Position numbers and translations under genes: made by a program. The notes beneath the pieces are model-generated. The model had not been told where the DNA came from. It saw nothing but the letters and a program-made list of their open reading frames with translations, and did not search any database. From a virus, in IMG/VR virus record IMGVR_UViG_3300010413_000149, positions 1 to 45,638 of that record: DNA of 45,638 nt, one strand, 5' to 3'. Positions 26,033 through 34,250 of the stretch are shown piece after piece (the first letter of the stretch is position 1; the number at the start of each line of letters is the position of its first letter).

Positions 26033-26183
26033 TCATACCGTCCTCTGTGGCTTCCCAAAGCTCGAAAAGTGCTATTCGTATTATGTGTGTTTTGGTTAGG
26101 TTATCATCGATTGCTAACTGTAATGAATCAATGATGTTGTCCATTTCTTCGCTAAACCTGAAGTGGCGTAGTGTTGAAGTCAT
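25944..26183 (-). CDS. ribbon-helix-helix (CopG/Arc-type) DNA-binding regulator
   Basis: The product is 79 residues. The sequence LRHFRFSEEMDNIIDSLQL, then LTKTHIIRIALFELWE has the RHH pattern: one short strand with alternating basic and hydrophobic residues, then two helices. Such proteins bind short palindromes as dimers and often repress their own operon. Here the ATG lies 6 bases after a -10 box (TACAAT), so the first transcribed base would be about the A of the ATG: a leaderless message. A perfect TGTAATTACA palindrome overlaps the -10 box and is a natural operator. The gene's last 89 bases also encode the start of the epimerase in another frame. Confidence 0.7.
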   Translation of the reverse strand: MTSTLRHFRFSEEMDNIIDSLQLAIDDNLTKTHIIRIALFELWEATEDGMNGKRIEELVEKYAMPGDRRTRVSRKPSSS

Positions 26184-26189
26184 TGCCTA

Positions 26190-26217
26190 ATTGTAATTAC
26201 ATTTCTTAATATGTCAA
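26190..26217 (-). promoter_or_regulatory. sigma70-type promoter of the sugar cassette with overlapping operator
   Basis: On the minus strand TTGACA (26212-26217), a 16-base spacer and TACAAT (26190-26195) form a strong promoter. The -35 box overlaps the T-tract of the capsid-gene terminator, so it restarts transcription right after termination. The palindrome TGTAATTACA (26192-26201) covers the -10 box. Confidence 0.8.
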
Positions 26218-26253
26218 AAAGCAAAATGACCTTGCCAAAGCAAGGTCATTTTG
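26216..26253 (-). terminator. intrinsic terminator after the major capsid gene
   Basis: A perfect 14-bp stem CAAAAUGACCUUGC/GCAAGGUCAUUUUG with a four-base loop is followed on the minus-strand RNA by CUUUUUG. It lies just after the capsid stop and before the cassette promoter. Confidence 0.92.
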
Positions 26254-26271
26254 TCGTTTAGAGGGGTAGAA

Positions 26272-27705
26272 CTAGCTGAGGAATGAACCCCAAGTGCTAT
26301 AGTTCTGCGTAGACTGTCCACGTACTGACAAACCACCATCAGCGAAGTAAGGATTATCAGGATACGGGCTACGAAGATGCTGTAGCGGCGTGTAAAGAAT
26401 ATTCTGCAACTTACCGGCAAGATGTGGAGTTCGCAGGATCACACGCGGCTCAATCAATGCCTGTAGATCGAAGCAGTACGATTGATCACGATAGACCCAT
26501 AGGAAACGACCCTCAGTAGTCCAGAAAGGAACACTTGAACGTCCAGCACCAAGACCTGCAAGCTGAGTCTGAATCTGCCGATAATCGATATACTCCCAAT
26601 ATGTCGAAGCAAAGTTACCGCGAATACGAAGCGGAACAAAGTAGACACTAGAAGCATACGAACCTGCGGGTACATTCGCATTTGTAATGTTTGTGTACTC
26701 GTAGATTCCATCATCAGTAATGACAGGATAGCGACGACCGTTGATATCAATGTACATGCCATTGCGCATTGCATCACGCATACTGACATTTACATTATCA
26801 TTGATAACAACAGGATTTGTGCCTGTATCCGTGGTGCATCGATGCGTAAGATATCGACAGGGCCAAACCGCACTAAGTTCTTGCCACAATTCCGGTCGAA
26901 GAACAACTGCCCAAGTCACAGGCAATAGTCCCATTCGTTCCGCATTGTGGTACAGGTAGTATTCCATCATGGAAAGATATTCAACAATATCCTTTGCCGT
27001 TCCATCCACAAGGGAGAAATTGAAATCTTTCACATCAGAATCAGCACCAGGCATAGCCTGGTTTGTGTCGGCGTCTACGTGACCCGTAGCTATTTGAGAA
27101 TCCAACCCAGGAAACTCTTTATAACCTCCACCAGCCGTATTGTTCGTAATAGCGCCCTGCCACATCATCTGTGACAATTTGCGCTGAAACTGAACACCGA
27201 CGCCTACCATTTCAGATTCGACAACCATGTTAAGCATCTGAGCGGGATTCAGATTACTCATATCCATTCCGGTCATACCAAGCATTTCACCGATAAGGCG
27301 AAGATCGGTATTCACGCCACGTTTTTCATGTAGCGTACTGGAAATTTCGATTGTCTGTGTTTCGCGAACGATACGTCCAAAACGAGCAGTAAGCGTACCT
27401 GCTTTCATATACCCTTTAGGAGCATCGTCACAAGGGTATACCTGTTCAGTACCCACAGTATCCGTGAATCCAGTAATGAACCCAAAGCGGGGGTCATCGG
27501 TGTTGGACGGAAGTGCGGGCAGCGCGGCACCAATACCCTGTGGCGTCACATGGGTAGAGATGATATCGGGTTCTTGTCCTACTACAGAAAAAATACCCCC
27601 AGGCTGTGTAAGCATGGTAGCAGTTGATACTGTAGCAGGCGCTTTCGTATGCATCGCCTTCTCTAGCACGCTGGCAAGAGCGGCAATAACTTCCTCGTTA
27701 GGCAT
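26272..27705 (-). CDS. major capsid protein (HK97 fold)
   Basis: This 477-residue protein lies after the protease/scaffold gene and is followed by a strong terminator, as usual for the most expressed head gene. Sequence marks are an N-terminal helical arm, VRETQTIEISSTLHEKRG, a long central part with GVQFQRKLSQMMWQGAITNN (spine-helix region), MRDAMRNGMYIDINGRRYPVI and FVPLRIRG, typical of HK97-fold major capsid proteins of larger siphophages. No furin-like cleavage site is evident by eye. Ribosome site AAAGGAGGCTATA is near-perfect, consistent with very high expression. Confidence 0.9.
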   Translation of the reverse strand: MPNEEVIAALASVLEKAMHTKAPATVSTATMLTQPGGIFSVVGQEPDIISTHVTPQGIGAALPALPSNTDDPRFGFITGFTDTVGTEQVYPCDDAPKGYMKAGTLTARFGRIVRETQTIEISSTLHEKRGVNTDLRLIGEMLGMTGMDMSNLNPAQMLNMVVESEMVGVGVQFQRKLSQMMWQGAITNNTAGGGYKEFPGLDSQIATGHVDADTNQAMPGADSDVKDFNFSLVDGTAKDIVEYLSMMEYYLYHNAERMGLLPVTWAVVLRPELWQELSAVWPCRYLTHRCTTDTGTNPVVINDNVNVSMRDAMRNGMYIDINGRRYPVITDDGIYEYTNITNANVPAGSYASSVYFVPLRIRGNFASTYWEYIDYRQIQTQLAGLGAGRSSVPFWTTEGRFLWVYRDQSYCFDLQALIEPRVILRTPHLAGKLQNILYTPLQHLRSPYPDNPYFADGGLSVRGQSTQNYSTWGSFLS

Positions 27706-27728
27706 TATAGCCTCCTTTCAGCGTACTA

Positions 27729-29243
27729 TTAGACCCTGCCGTTCCGTTGCTTTGCAATGACTTCATTGAGCATAGGAATAGGAGTAAAAGCAGGAGCCTC
27801 GGCGTCCTTTTCCTTTGGTCCGTCATTAGCAAGCGGATCATTAGCGCCAATACGTGCCGCATTAGAACCCACAATCTGACTAGCAATCATTTCGCCAAGA
27901 CTTCGCACAGGAGTATTTTCCTTAGTCTCAGCAATTTTTTCTGCATCAGTCTTTTGTAGGTTAGTAAGTTGCTTTTGAACTTCAGACAGTTCTTTGCGTA
28001 GTTGAGTATTATGTTCGGCCTGAAGATTAAGAGCCGTAATCAAGGGATTGATTGCTTCTGCGACCGCAGTAGCGATTTCTTTCTTGAATTCTGCCATTTC
28101 ATCTTCAGATTCTTCATCAGAAACCTCTTCTGCGTCTTCGGCGTCAATTTCTGCCTGAATCTCAGATTCTTCAGTCTTGACTTCCTCTTCGGCAGTAGGA
28201 GCTTCCTTACTTTCCACTTCACCGTCGAGAGCCTCTTTCGCGCTTTTGACACCTGTTTCAATCTGACTAATCAGTTCGTCAGAGTATCCTAGTTTGCGAA
28301 GATGCTCCTTTTTGTCGTCGGAGATGGGCATACTGTCACCTTCCTTAAGTAGCGTAAATCCTGTCCACTTATTTGCAGCAGCCCACCCCGGAAGCGGGCT
28401 TATTTCCTTAGTGACGTGAAAAATGATTACTGATGGATCGTCTGGATCTCGCACGATAGTTGTAGTAGGCATACCGTGCGAAACTCGAATATCGCCTTTA
28501 TACGCAGCGAGCGATTTTGCGGCGAATTCGAATTCATCATAGACATATCCTGCTGCCATAGCGAAACCGTCAGAGTACGCGAGCCAGTCGGCTTTGCCCC
28601 ACGCACTTCCTTCGATATGCCATTGCCAGAGTTCAGGGTAGTCAACCATTCCTTTGTCCACTAAAGAAGTGAACGCTCGATGTGATTTACTAGAAATGAT
28701 TTCCGAGGGATGGTCATCATCTCTATACATGTTCGAATAAATGGCAAACCAACGCCATTTACCTTCATCTGATTTGAACATCAAGAATTCATTTTTGTCT
28801 TCTTTATGTTCAATTGGGGAAATAGAGGATAAATCTTGTGGAATTTTTTCTTTTCTATTTGGGTTCATTGCAGCTTCTACACGCTGCTGAAATTCACCCA
28901 CAAGACGGTTAAGCGCAGATTGCGTATCTATTGTTTTGTCTTCATAGATATTGCGCACCATAGAACTAAACATATCTGTCAGTTCAAAAACACGCCACGC
29001 AGATTCTTGCGCCCTCTGCTGCGATTCCATTTCTTCAAAGGAAATAGCAGTAGATTTTACTTCCATAGATTCTTCATCGGGCATTGAATCCTCCTTATTT
29101 TCAGAAGCGTATATCGCTGCTATTTGCTTTTGCGCACTTTCCTTGCTTGCATGACAACCCATTACTTTACCGTCATCTTTTTTAATGACGGCATAAGGTT
29201 TATCACTTGAACAAGAACCTGATTTGCTTACTCGATAAGGCAT
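27729..29243 (-). CDS. capsid maturation protease/scaffold protein
   Basis: This 504-residue protein starts with SGSCSSDKPYAVIKKDDGKV and GCHASKESAQKQIAAIYASE, a lead module common to phage prohead proteases. A globular part follows (about 150-330, RWFAIYSNMYRDDDHPSEII, SHGMPTTTIVRDPDDPSVII) and fits an XkdF-like maturation protease. Then comes a very acidic, coiled-coil tail (about 345-470, with ESEIQAEIDAEDAEEVSDEE and LRKELSEVQKQLTNLQ), typical of internal scaffolds. Gene order portal, minor head, this gene, capsid is standard for a protease-scaffold fusion. I cannot point to the catalytic residues with confidence. Confidence 0.75.
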   Translation of the reverse strand: MPYRVSKSGSCSSDKPYAVIKKDDGKVMGCHASKESAQKQIAAIYASENKEDSMPDEESMEVKSTAISFEEMESQQRAQESAWRVFELTDMFSSMVRNIYEDKTIDTQSALNRLVGEFQQRVEAAMNPNRKEKIPQDLSSISPIEHKEDKNEFLMFKSDEGKWRWFAIYSNMYRDDDHPSEIISSKSHRAFTSLVDKGMVDYPELWQWHIEGSAWGKADWLAYSDGFAMAAGYVYDEFEFAAKSLAAYKGDIRVSHGMPTTTIVRDPDDPSVIIFHVTKEISPLPGWAAANKWTGFTLLKEGDSMPISDDKKEHLRKLGYSDELISQIETGVKSAKEALDGEVESKEAPTAEEEVKTEESEIQAEIDAEDAEEVSDEESEDEMAEFKKEIATAVAEAINPLITALNLQAEHNTQLRKELSEVQKQLTNLQKTDAEKIAETKENTPVRSLGEMIASQIVGSNAARIGANDPLANDGPKEKDAEAPAFTPIPMLNEVIAKQRNGRV

Positions 29244-29250
29244 TGTAAGT

Positions 29251-29274
29251 AAAAAGGGGCGTTGTACGCCCCTT
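29251..29274 (-). terminator. intrinsic terminator between minor head genes and protease/scaffold gene
   Basis: The minus-strand RNA forms AAGGGGCG/CGCCCCUU around a five-base loop, followed by UUUUA. It probably reduces, rather than ends, readthrough into the protease and capsid genes; no promoter is obvious after it. Confidence 0.85.
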
Positions 29275-29320
29275 AGATGAACGAATGTTCAGAATCTATT
29301 TTTTGCGAGTATATCACATG

Positions 29321-29560
29321 CTAAGTATTCGTGTCTACATTCTTACCATTTTCTTTTGAAATATGCACCAAAAGTTGATTCATAAAATGTGTAGCAGTAG
29401 ACAGTGGTTCCAACTTTTGCATATCTGGTTCTGACCATAACACAGGATTCCCGTCAGGACCAACAAGAAAAGTTACGTTAATAATAGCAAAACCTTCCTG
29501 GCGGCACGCTTTTGATTGCAATCGTAATACAAATGGTTCCCACTGTTTTCTTATCGTCAT
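29321..29560 (-). CDS. small unknown head-region protein
   Basis: The product is 79 residues (MTIRKQWEPFVLRLQSKACR; AIINVTFLVGPDGNPVLWSE). I do not recognise a named family. The VTFLVGPDGNPVLWSEP segment is a beta hairpin seen in small proteins beside phage head genes. It overlaps the minor head gene by four bases (ATGA), so it is coupled to it, and it is followed by a terminator. Confidence 0.7.
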   Translation of the reverse strand: MTIRKQWEPFVLRLQSKACRQEGFAIINVTFLVGPDGNPVLWSEPDMQKLEPLSTATHFMNQLLVHISKENGKNVDTNT

Positions 29561-30174
29561 AACTTAGGAAATATAAGTCCTTTCCATGTAGACGCACGAA
29601 CCACACACGTATTGCAATGCTCTGCTTCGCCTAAAGTCCACGTGCATTCGTAATGGTCTTCCATATTCTGTATATTCCAGTGACATTGACAGTTTGAAAG
29701 ACATTCTGTAGTTCCATCGCCAGGATAAGCAGGAAGAAATAGACCAAATGCGCCTTGCGCCTTCCCTCTTTCGTAAGATTCACGTGCGGCATTGATATAC
29801 ATGGCCGATCTGGCCTGTATCTGAGCCACAGTTAGATTGCCGCCAGAGATAGCGTTAGCGAACTGGTTCAAAAATGCATACTGGTTACGCAAAACCCATC
29901 CGATTCTACCCCAATCGGATTGCGTCATTCTATCTAATCCGCCACGCGCTATGATGTATTGCACGATATGAGTACGCTTGATAACTTCACGCATTCGAAG
30001 CGTCCACTGTTGTATCGTGATTTCTCCATCAGATAGCGACATAGCAAACATATCCATCTTTAGCATCTGGCTATCAGAATATTTCTGAATATTGCGAAGT
30101 ATGGAACGTTCTGGAAATATACGCCCATCCTTCTTGTAGATATATTCTTCAGGGAAGAACTCCCATTTAGCCAT
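29557..30174 (-). CDS. minor head protein, MuF/SPP1 gp7-like
   Basis: The product is 205 residues. The helical N-terminal part (KMDMFAMSLSDGEITIQQW; NAISGGNLTVAQIQARSAMY) and the Cys/His-rich C-terminus (CLSNCQCHW, ECTWTLGEAEHCNTC) match the phage head morphogenesis family, whose conserved end carries several Cys residues that probably bind metal. These proteins sit on the portal inside the procapsid and enter the host with DNA. It overlaps the portal gene by eight bases, as is usual for this pair. Confidence 0.82.
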   Translation of the reverse strand: MAKWEFFPEEYIYKKDGRIFPERSILRNIQKYSDSQMLKMDMFAMSLSDGEITIQQWTLRMREVIKRTHIVQYIIARGGLDRMTQSDWGRIGWVLRNQYAFLNQFANAISGGNLTVAQIQARSAMYINAARESYERGKAQGAFGLFLPAYPGDGTTECLSNCQCHWNIQNMEDHYECTWTLGEAEHCNTCVVRASTWKGLIFPKL

Positions 30175-32056
30175 CTTCTGCCTGTAATATCCCCGCTATT
30201 GTCGGCGCTGCTTCATCGAATTCAGTGGCAATACTATTGACATATTTCACAAAGTCTTCAGGAAGCGCAGGAAGTGGTTTATCAGAACCACGTGGTGTAA
30301 TCTTTACACCTGGTCCTGCTTTTTCTCCCATAGTTGTGCGATGCCGTGCGGCATTTCGCATATCGGAGCGAGATTGCGGAGTAGCAGGAGTTTGTTCGTC
30401 AGGATTATTTTCCTGGGTATCAGAAGAAGAAGTAGAAGAATTATTTTCTTGTTCTTGCTCTTGTTGTTCTTCCATTTGAATTTCCATTATCTCCTGTTCA
30501 TACATTTCCTGAAGCCTATCTAATGCTGCGATTGCTTGGCGTGCTTCACGCAACGTAGCAGGATTTGACGTTTCATGAATGTCAGAAGAAATATATAGAC
30601 GCTGTTCGTGAATGATTTGAATCGCCTCTTCAGGATCATTCGTCTTTATATTCGTCGGATCATCAAGTTCTAGTGAAAGCCAACGTTTGAAGTCAGAATC
30701 TTCAGACTGGAACAGAAGAAGAACGTCAAGTCCATTAGGAAGCCTGCCATTTACAAGTTCCATATCTTCAAACTGTTCCTGTGATATCTCGCCATTTTCC
30801 ACCATGAGTTCACGTTCTGTTCGAATGTCAGTAACCTGTGAAAGAAGATCGCGTTGTCGCGCTTGGCTGCGAGTATTGCGAATCACAGAACGTTGTTCAT
30901 CCTGATCGTCATCTAGGTAATCCATGTTAAGTTCTAAGTGTGCAGGAAGATAATATTCTTCCATGCGTTCTTTGAACGTTTCGATTACCTCGCTTACACC
31001 TTTGCCACGTCCTTTTCGATCCTGAATGCTGGCATTAGCGCGAGTTTGTCCTTGCAAACCAAAAGATAGCGCCAGATCCAAAAGATCCATTCCAAATGCG
31101 GCGGCAATTTCAGACTTATCCTGCATAACGGCTTCTTCGCGGTCGAAGCCATCAGGTACAGAATTCAAATCAAGCGTAGCAAGTTTCACTTCTTGCGTAG
31201 GAACAGAAGGAGCGATAAGAAGAGTGCCGCCAAAATGCGAACGACTATCGCTATCTAGTTTATATTGCCAAGTTTCTATGGCGTCTTGTAGTGATTTAAG
31301 TGTAGCGCCAACCTGCGCATAAAGAATTTGACGTGGAGGACGTGAACCAAACTTTTCAGAAGAATATCGGTAGATGTCCCATATTTCTTTGGCGGCTTCC
31401 AAGCAACATGACACAGGACATAGGCCAACGCCGTTTAAGTTAGAATCTGGCGAAGGCAAATTCGTCATTTCTATGACGCGTGTGTGGTGTAACTTATAGA
31501 GCGCGCCATCTGTGTGAAGATATATAACTGGAAATTCAGGATTTCTTGTTCGTGTACAGCGTTCCGAATCCATATGAAGGATTCCGACAGGAGCGCCAAC
31601 AATGGGGCCATCTTCTGGTCCACCACCCATAATCTGCATAAATCCGCCATTGTCCTGCGTTACTAAGTCAATCAAAAATTGCTTGAACGCGTGTTTGAAA
31701 CCTTTCATCGGCCCTGTGTTTAGCGTTCCAGAATTACGACGAAGGTCAGTTTCAAATTTCTTGGCAGATTCTACATGCCGCATAATCGTACGGTCGCGCG
31801 CCTGAATTGTAAAAGGAATAGTTACGGCTTTGTTGACAAATGTAGATACTGCTGTTTTTAGTGCTACATTATCAATCCAGAATTCACGAAGATATTTGTC
31901 ACGCGCACGCGACCAGTAAGGTGGAACATCAGAACCAGGGGGAATAATCCAAGAAAGAATAGAGGACGATATACCAGGTCCGGTAGTACCGTCCATCATG
32001 TTCTGAGACAGATCGATTGGAATTTTGTTGTCTATAATTCTGGCGATTTCTGACAT
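30167..32056 (-). CDS. portal protein
   Basis: The 629-residue product lies directly after the large terminase gene. Portal-like features are an N-terminal clip/stem region (DKYLREFWIDNVALKTAVSTF), the segment GILHMDSERCTRTRNPEFPV, then a crown part with AAFGMDLLDLALSFGLQGQT. The acidic, Gln/Glu-rich C-terminus (about 520-560, EIQMEEQQEQEQENN) is disordered. The protein forms the twelve-subunit ring through which the terminase packages DNA. The length is at the large end for siphophage portals. Confidence 0.88.
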   Translation of the reverse strand: MSEIARIIDNKIPIDLSQNMMDGTTGPGISSSILSWIIPPGSDVPPYWSRARDKYLREFWIDNVALKTAVSTFVNKAVTIPFTIQARDRTIMRHVESAKKFETDLRRNSGTLNTGPMKGFKHAFKQFLIDLVTQDNGGFMQIMGGGPEDGPIVGAPVGILHMDSERCTRTRNPEFPVIYLHTDGALYKLHHTRVIEMTNLPSPDSNLNGVGLCPVSCCLEAAKEIWDIYRYSSEKFGSRPPRQILYAQVGATLKSLQDAIETWQYKLDSDSRSHFGGTLLIAPSVPTQEVKLATLDLNSVPDGFDREEAVMQDKSEIAAAFGMDLLDLALSFGLQGQTRANASIQDRKGRGKGVSEVIETFKERMEEYYLPAHLELNMDYLDDDQDEQRSVIRNTRSQARQRDLLSQVTDIRTERELMVENGEISQEQFEDMELVNGRLPNGLDVLLLFQSEDSDFKRWLSLELDDPTNIKTNDPEEAIQIIHEQRLYISSDIHETSNPATLREARQAIAALDRLQEMYEQEIMEIQMEEQQEQEQENNSSTSSSDTQENNPDEQTPATPQSRSDMRNAARHRTTMGEKAGPGVKITPRGSDKPLPALPEDFVKYVNSIATEFDEAAPTIAGILQAEDG

Positions 32057-32065
32057 AATTTCCTC

Positions 32066-33592
32066 TTATGCAAATTCTATATCGCCTAAGATTTCTGCCC
32101 AAAAAGCATAGGCAACAGCATCCGAACGGTCTGTACTACGTTGTATACGCTTTTTAATATCTTCTTTCTTTTCTATCTGTATCCTGCTATTCGACATAGC
32201 AAACCATTTTGGCGTCATAAGTTCGCCAGTCAATTTATCATCAGGCGGCAACGCGACTTGCGAATCATAAGCAGGATCTAGCGCCTCACGAAGTTTCCAG
32301 TAGGCGGCAGAACGCTTGTCTACGAACGCCCACGTATTGGAACGGTCCATCATATCCGTGCGCTCGCGACCATTGAAGTATCCAATACGGTCTGGATATG
32401 TTTCGCGTAGTCTATCATATACACCTGCACCTATACCAACCACGTCAACATTAGCGTGTGCCAGCGGATGACGCCGTAGATGTGGTATGATCTGACCGAC
32501 TAACTTCATCGTATCGTCAATGTGGTGCGTTTCGAGCGATACAATCACGTCGCCAGAACGAAATGCGAATACGGAATCATCTTCACCTTGACGTGCAACA
32601 TCAATTCCGATTTGGTCTATAGTTAGGTGTTCAGAACCCGTTTTATCCATCAGTTCTAACCAGCGTTCGTTAGCTGCTTCAATCCACGGCAGCGGAATAA
32701 CCGAATCCACCTCAGATGCAGCAAATTCGCCACGAACACGATTTTTATATACTGCTGAATCTTCTCCCCATTGTAAGGCACGGTCACGCGCCCACTGTGC
32801 GTTGATACGTCCTGTGGATATGAATTCATCTAGTGTGACATGCCGAACCCACCAATCATGATATCCTTCCTTCCGTGAATGGATATCATAGAATCGTCCT
32901 ATCGGTTCACCAGGCGTCGAAATGGCAAGCCAAGCACAATCGCCGGAGGACATTGCTCCTTCTGCGCTATCCCAGGTGTCTTCCGGTATGATTTTCGATT
33001 CATCAAAGATGTAGAGGACCTTATCCGCATGAGCGCCTTCGATTTTATTGGAATCATTGGAGGCAACGGCAAAGGCTTCGCCAGTTTTTAATTTGAGAGA
33101 ACGACTAAGTAATTCTCTGTTTTCTTTGAATGGTTCGCGTCCTACTTTTTCCCAGTCTACTTTTCCTATCCACTTCTTTACTTCCGGCCATAGATATTTT
33201 GTAAGCTGTCGCCATGCAGAAGCGGTTGTCGGAATTTTCCAGTCGTTGTCTACATCGTTGACTAAGGCAAACCAGATAATAGCCCATGCCGCGAGTGCGG
33301 TTTTGCCAAGTCCGTGTGGACCACGACAAGAAACGCGCTTTTTACTTACAAGCGCGTCAAGAATTTCTAGCTGATATGGATCAGGATGCTTGTCTTTGTC
33401 GAATATTATGCAATCGACAACAAATTGTCCTGGTCTTTTCCTATATCTTTTCCTAAATTTAGCGTACTGCTGTTCCTTTTCACTCTTCGGATTGAACATC
33501 GATGATACGTCTTGTATCATCGAATCCATTACCGACAAGTTTTGAGTAGGATTTAGCAGCGTGCTCAAGGATTCTGGTTGATGTTTCGCCAT
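32066..33592 (-). CDS. terL: terminase large subunit (packaging ATPase and nuclease)
   Basis: The product is 508 residues. Walker A is GPHGLGKT (about 91-98), Walker B is YIFDES (Asp197, Glu198), and the RNase H-like nuclease begins with GIDVARQGEDD (first catalytic Asp about 331). It drives DNA translocation into the capsid and cuts the concatemer. The listed start overlaps the upstream gene by 113 bases and lacks a clear ribosome site; Met22 (33529) or Met32 (33499) are plausible true starts and would put Walker A at the more usual residue 60-70. The TerL call itself is certain. Confidence 0.95.
   Translation of the reverse strand: MAKHQPESLSTLLNPTQNLSVMDSMIQDVSSMFNPKSEKEQQYAKFRKRYRKRPGQFVVDCIIFDKDKHPDPYQLEILDALVSKKRVSCRGPHGLGKTALAAWAIIWFALVNDVDNDWKIPTTASAWRQLTKYLWPEVKKWIGKVDWEKVGREPFKENRELLSRSLKLKTGEAFAVASNDSNKIEGAHADKVLYIFDESKIIPEDTWDSAEGAMSSGDCAWLAISTPGEPIGRFYDIHSRKEGYHDWWVRHVTLDEFISTGRINAQWARDRALQWGEDSAVYKNRVRGEFAASEVDSVIPLPWIEAANERWLELMDKTGSEHLTIDQIGIDVARQGEDDSVFAFRSGDVIVSLETHHIDDTMKLVGQIIPHLRRHPLAHANVDVVGIGAGVYDRLRETYPDRIGYFNGRERTDMMDRSNTWAFVDKRSAAYWKLREALDPAYDSQVALPPDDKLTGELMTPKWFAMSNSRIQIEKKEDIKKRIQRSTDRSDAVAYAFWAEILGDIEFA
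32469..32481 (+). repeat. 13-bp word TGACGCC-R-TAGAT, copy
   Basis: Exact copy (G) inside terL, read there as Leu-Arg-Arg-His. Confidence 0.8.
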
Positions 33593-34250
33593 CTGCGTAT
33601 AGTAGTACGGATTCTTTCAATGCAGCGATAGTTGCCGACATAAGAATCATAACGGATTCTACAGCCACCATCTGCTGCGCCGATTGCATTCGTTTCTGTT
33701 CTGATTCCGAAAGTTTGCGGCGGTGTTCTTGTAGGCGCGTGATTTCTTTCCACTGTACGGCTTCCGAAGAACCTTGGCGGATAAGGCGATTGATAATAGG
33801 AAATAATTTGTTCTGCATTTCCTGATCGCCGTTACGCGTGGCGTTTACCATATCTTTCCACACGTCGCGCAAATCCATCCAGTTATCCGTGGATTCGCCA
33901 GAACCTATATTTTCTACAAGTTCTGATATGCGCGAGTCAGTAAGCGCAATTTCTTCACGAAGTTCAAGAAGATGCGGATCGGCCAAACCTTTTTCATAGG
34001 TTTCGCCTAGTTTCTTTGGTAGAAGTTTACTGTACCTGCCCGTTTTGAACCCCCAAAAATTAAATCCTGTATTCGCCTCTTTTATTGCAAGTATACCTGC
34101 ACCGCCGTGAAAACGACATACGGTAGTTCCTTTCATTGCAGGACATTTGCAACGTTCTCCGGTGGATTTTGTTTTCGCCTTGCATCTTAATGCAGGATGC
34201 CTTGCTTTTGTTATGTCCTCCGCACTAAGGTTGTCTGTTGATTTTCCCAT
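33480..34250 (-). CDS. HGG zinc-finger protein, terminase small subunit candidate
   Basis: The 256-residue product starts with a small Cys/His module, RCKAKTKSTGERCKCPAMKG followed by TVCRFHGGAG (about 22-52). This is the HGG finger common in phage proteins just before terL. The rest is strongly helical (about 90-220, with QEHRRKLSESEQKRMQSAQQ), as expected for a small terminase that forms a ring and recognises the packaging site. It is the gene immediately before terL. The start overlaps the glycosyltransferase gene by 40 bases. The function as small terminase is inferred from position and the HGG finger. Confidence 0.72.
   Translation of the reverse strand: MGKSTDNLSAEDITKARHPALRCKAKTKSTGERCKCPAMKGTTVCRFHGGAGILAIKEANTGFNFWGFKTGRYSKLLPKKLGETYEKGLADPHLLELREEIALTDSRISELVENIGSGESTDNWMDLRDVWKDMVNATRNGDQEMQNKLFPIINRLIRQGSSEAVQWKEITRLQEHRRKLSESEQKRMQSAQQMVAVESVMILMSATIAALKESVLLYADGETSTRILEHAAKSYSKLVGNGFDDTRRIIDVQSEE

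Noticed and set aside
29279-29290. GAAC-N4-GTTC site resembling a Gram-positive LexA box
   Set aside because: Only eight fixed bases, about one expected by chance in this window, and no promoter next to it.
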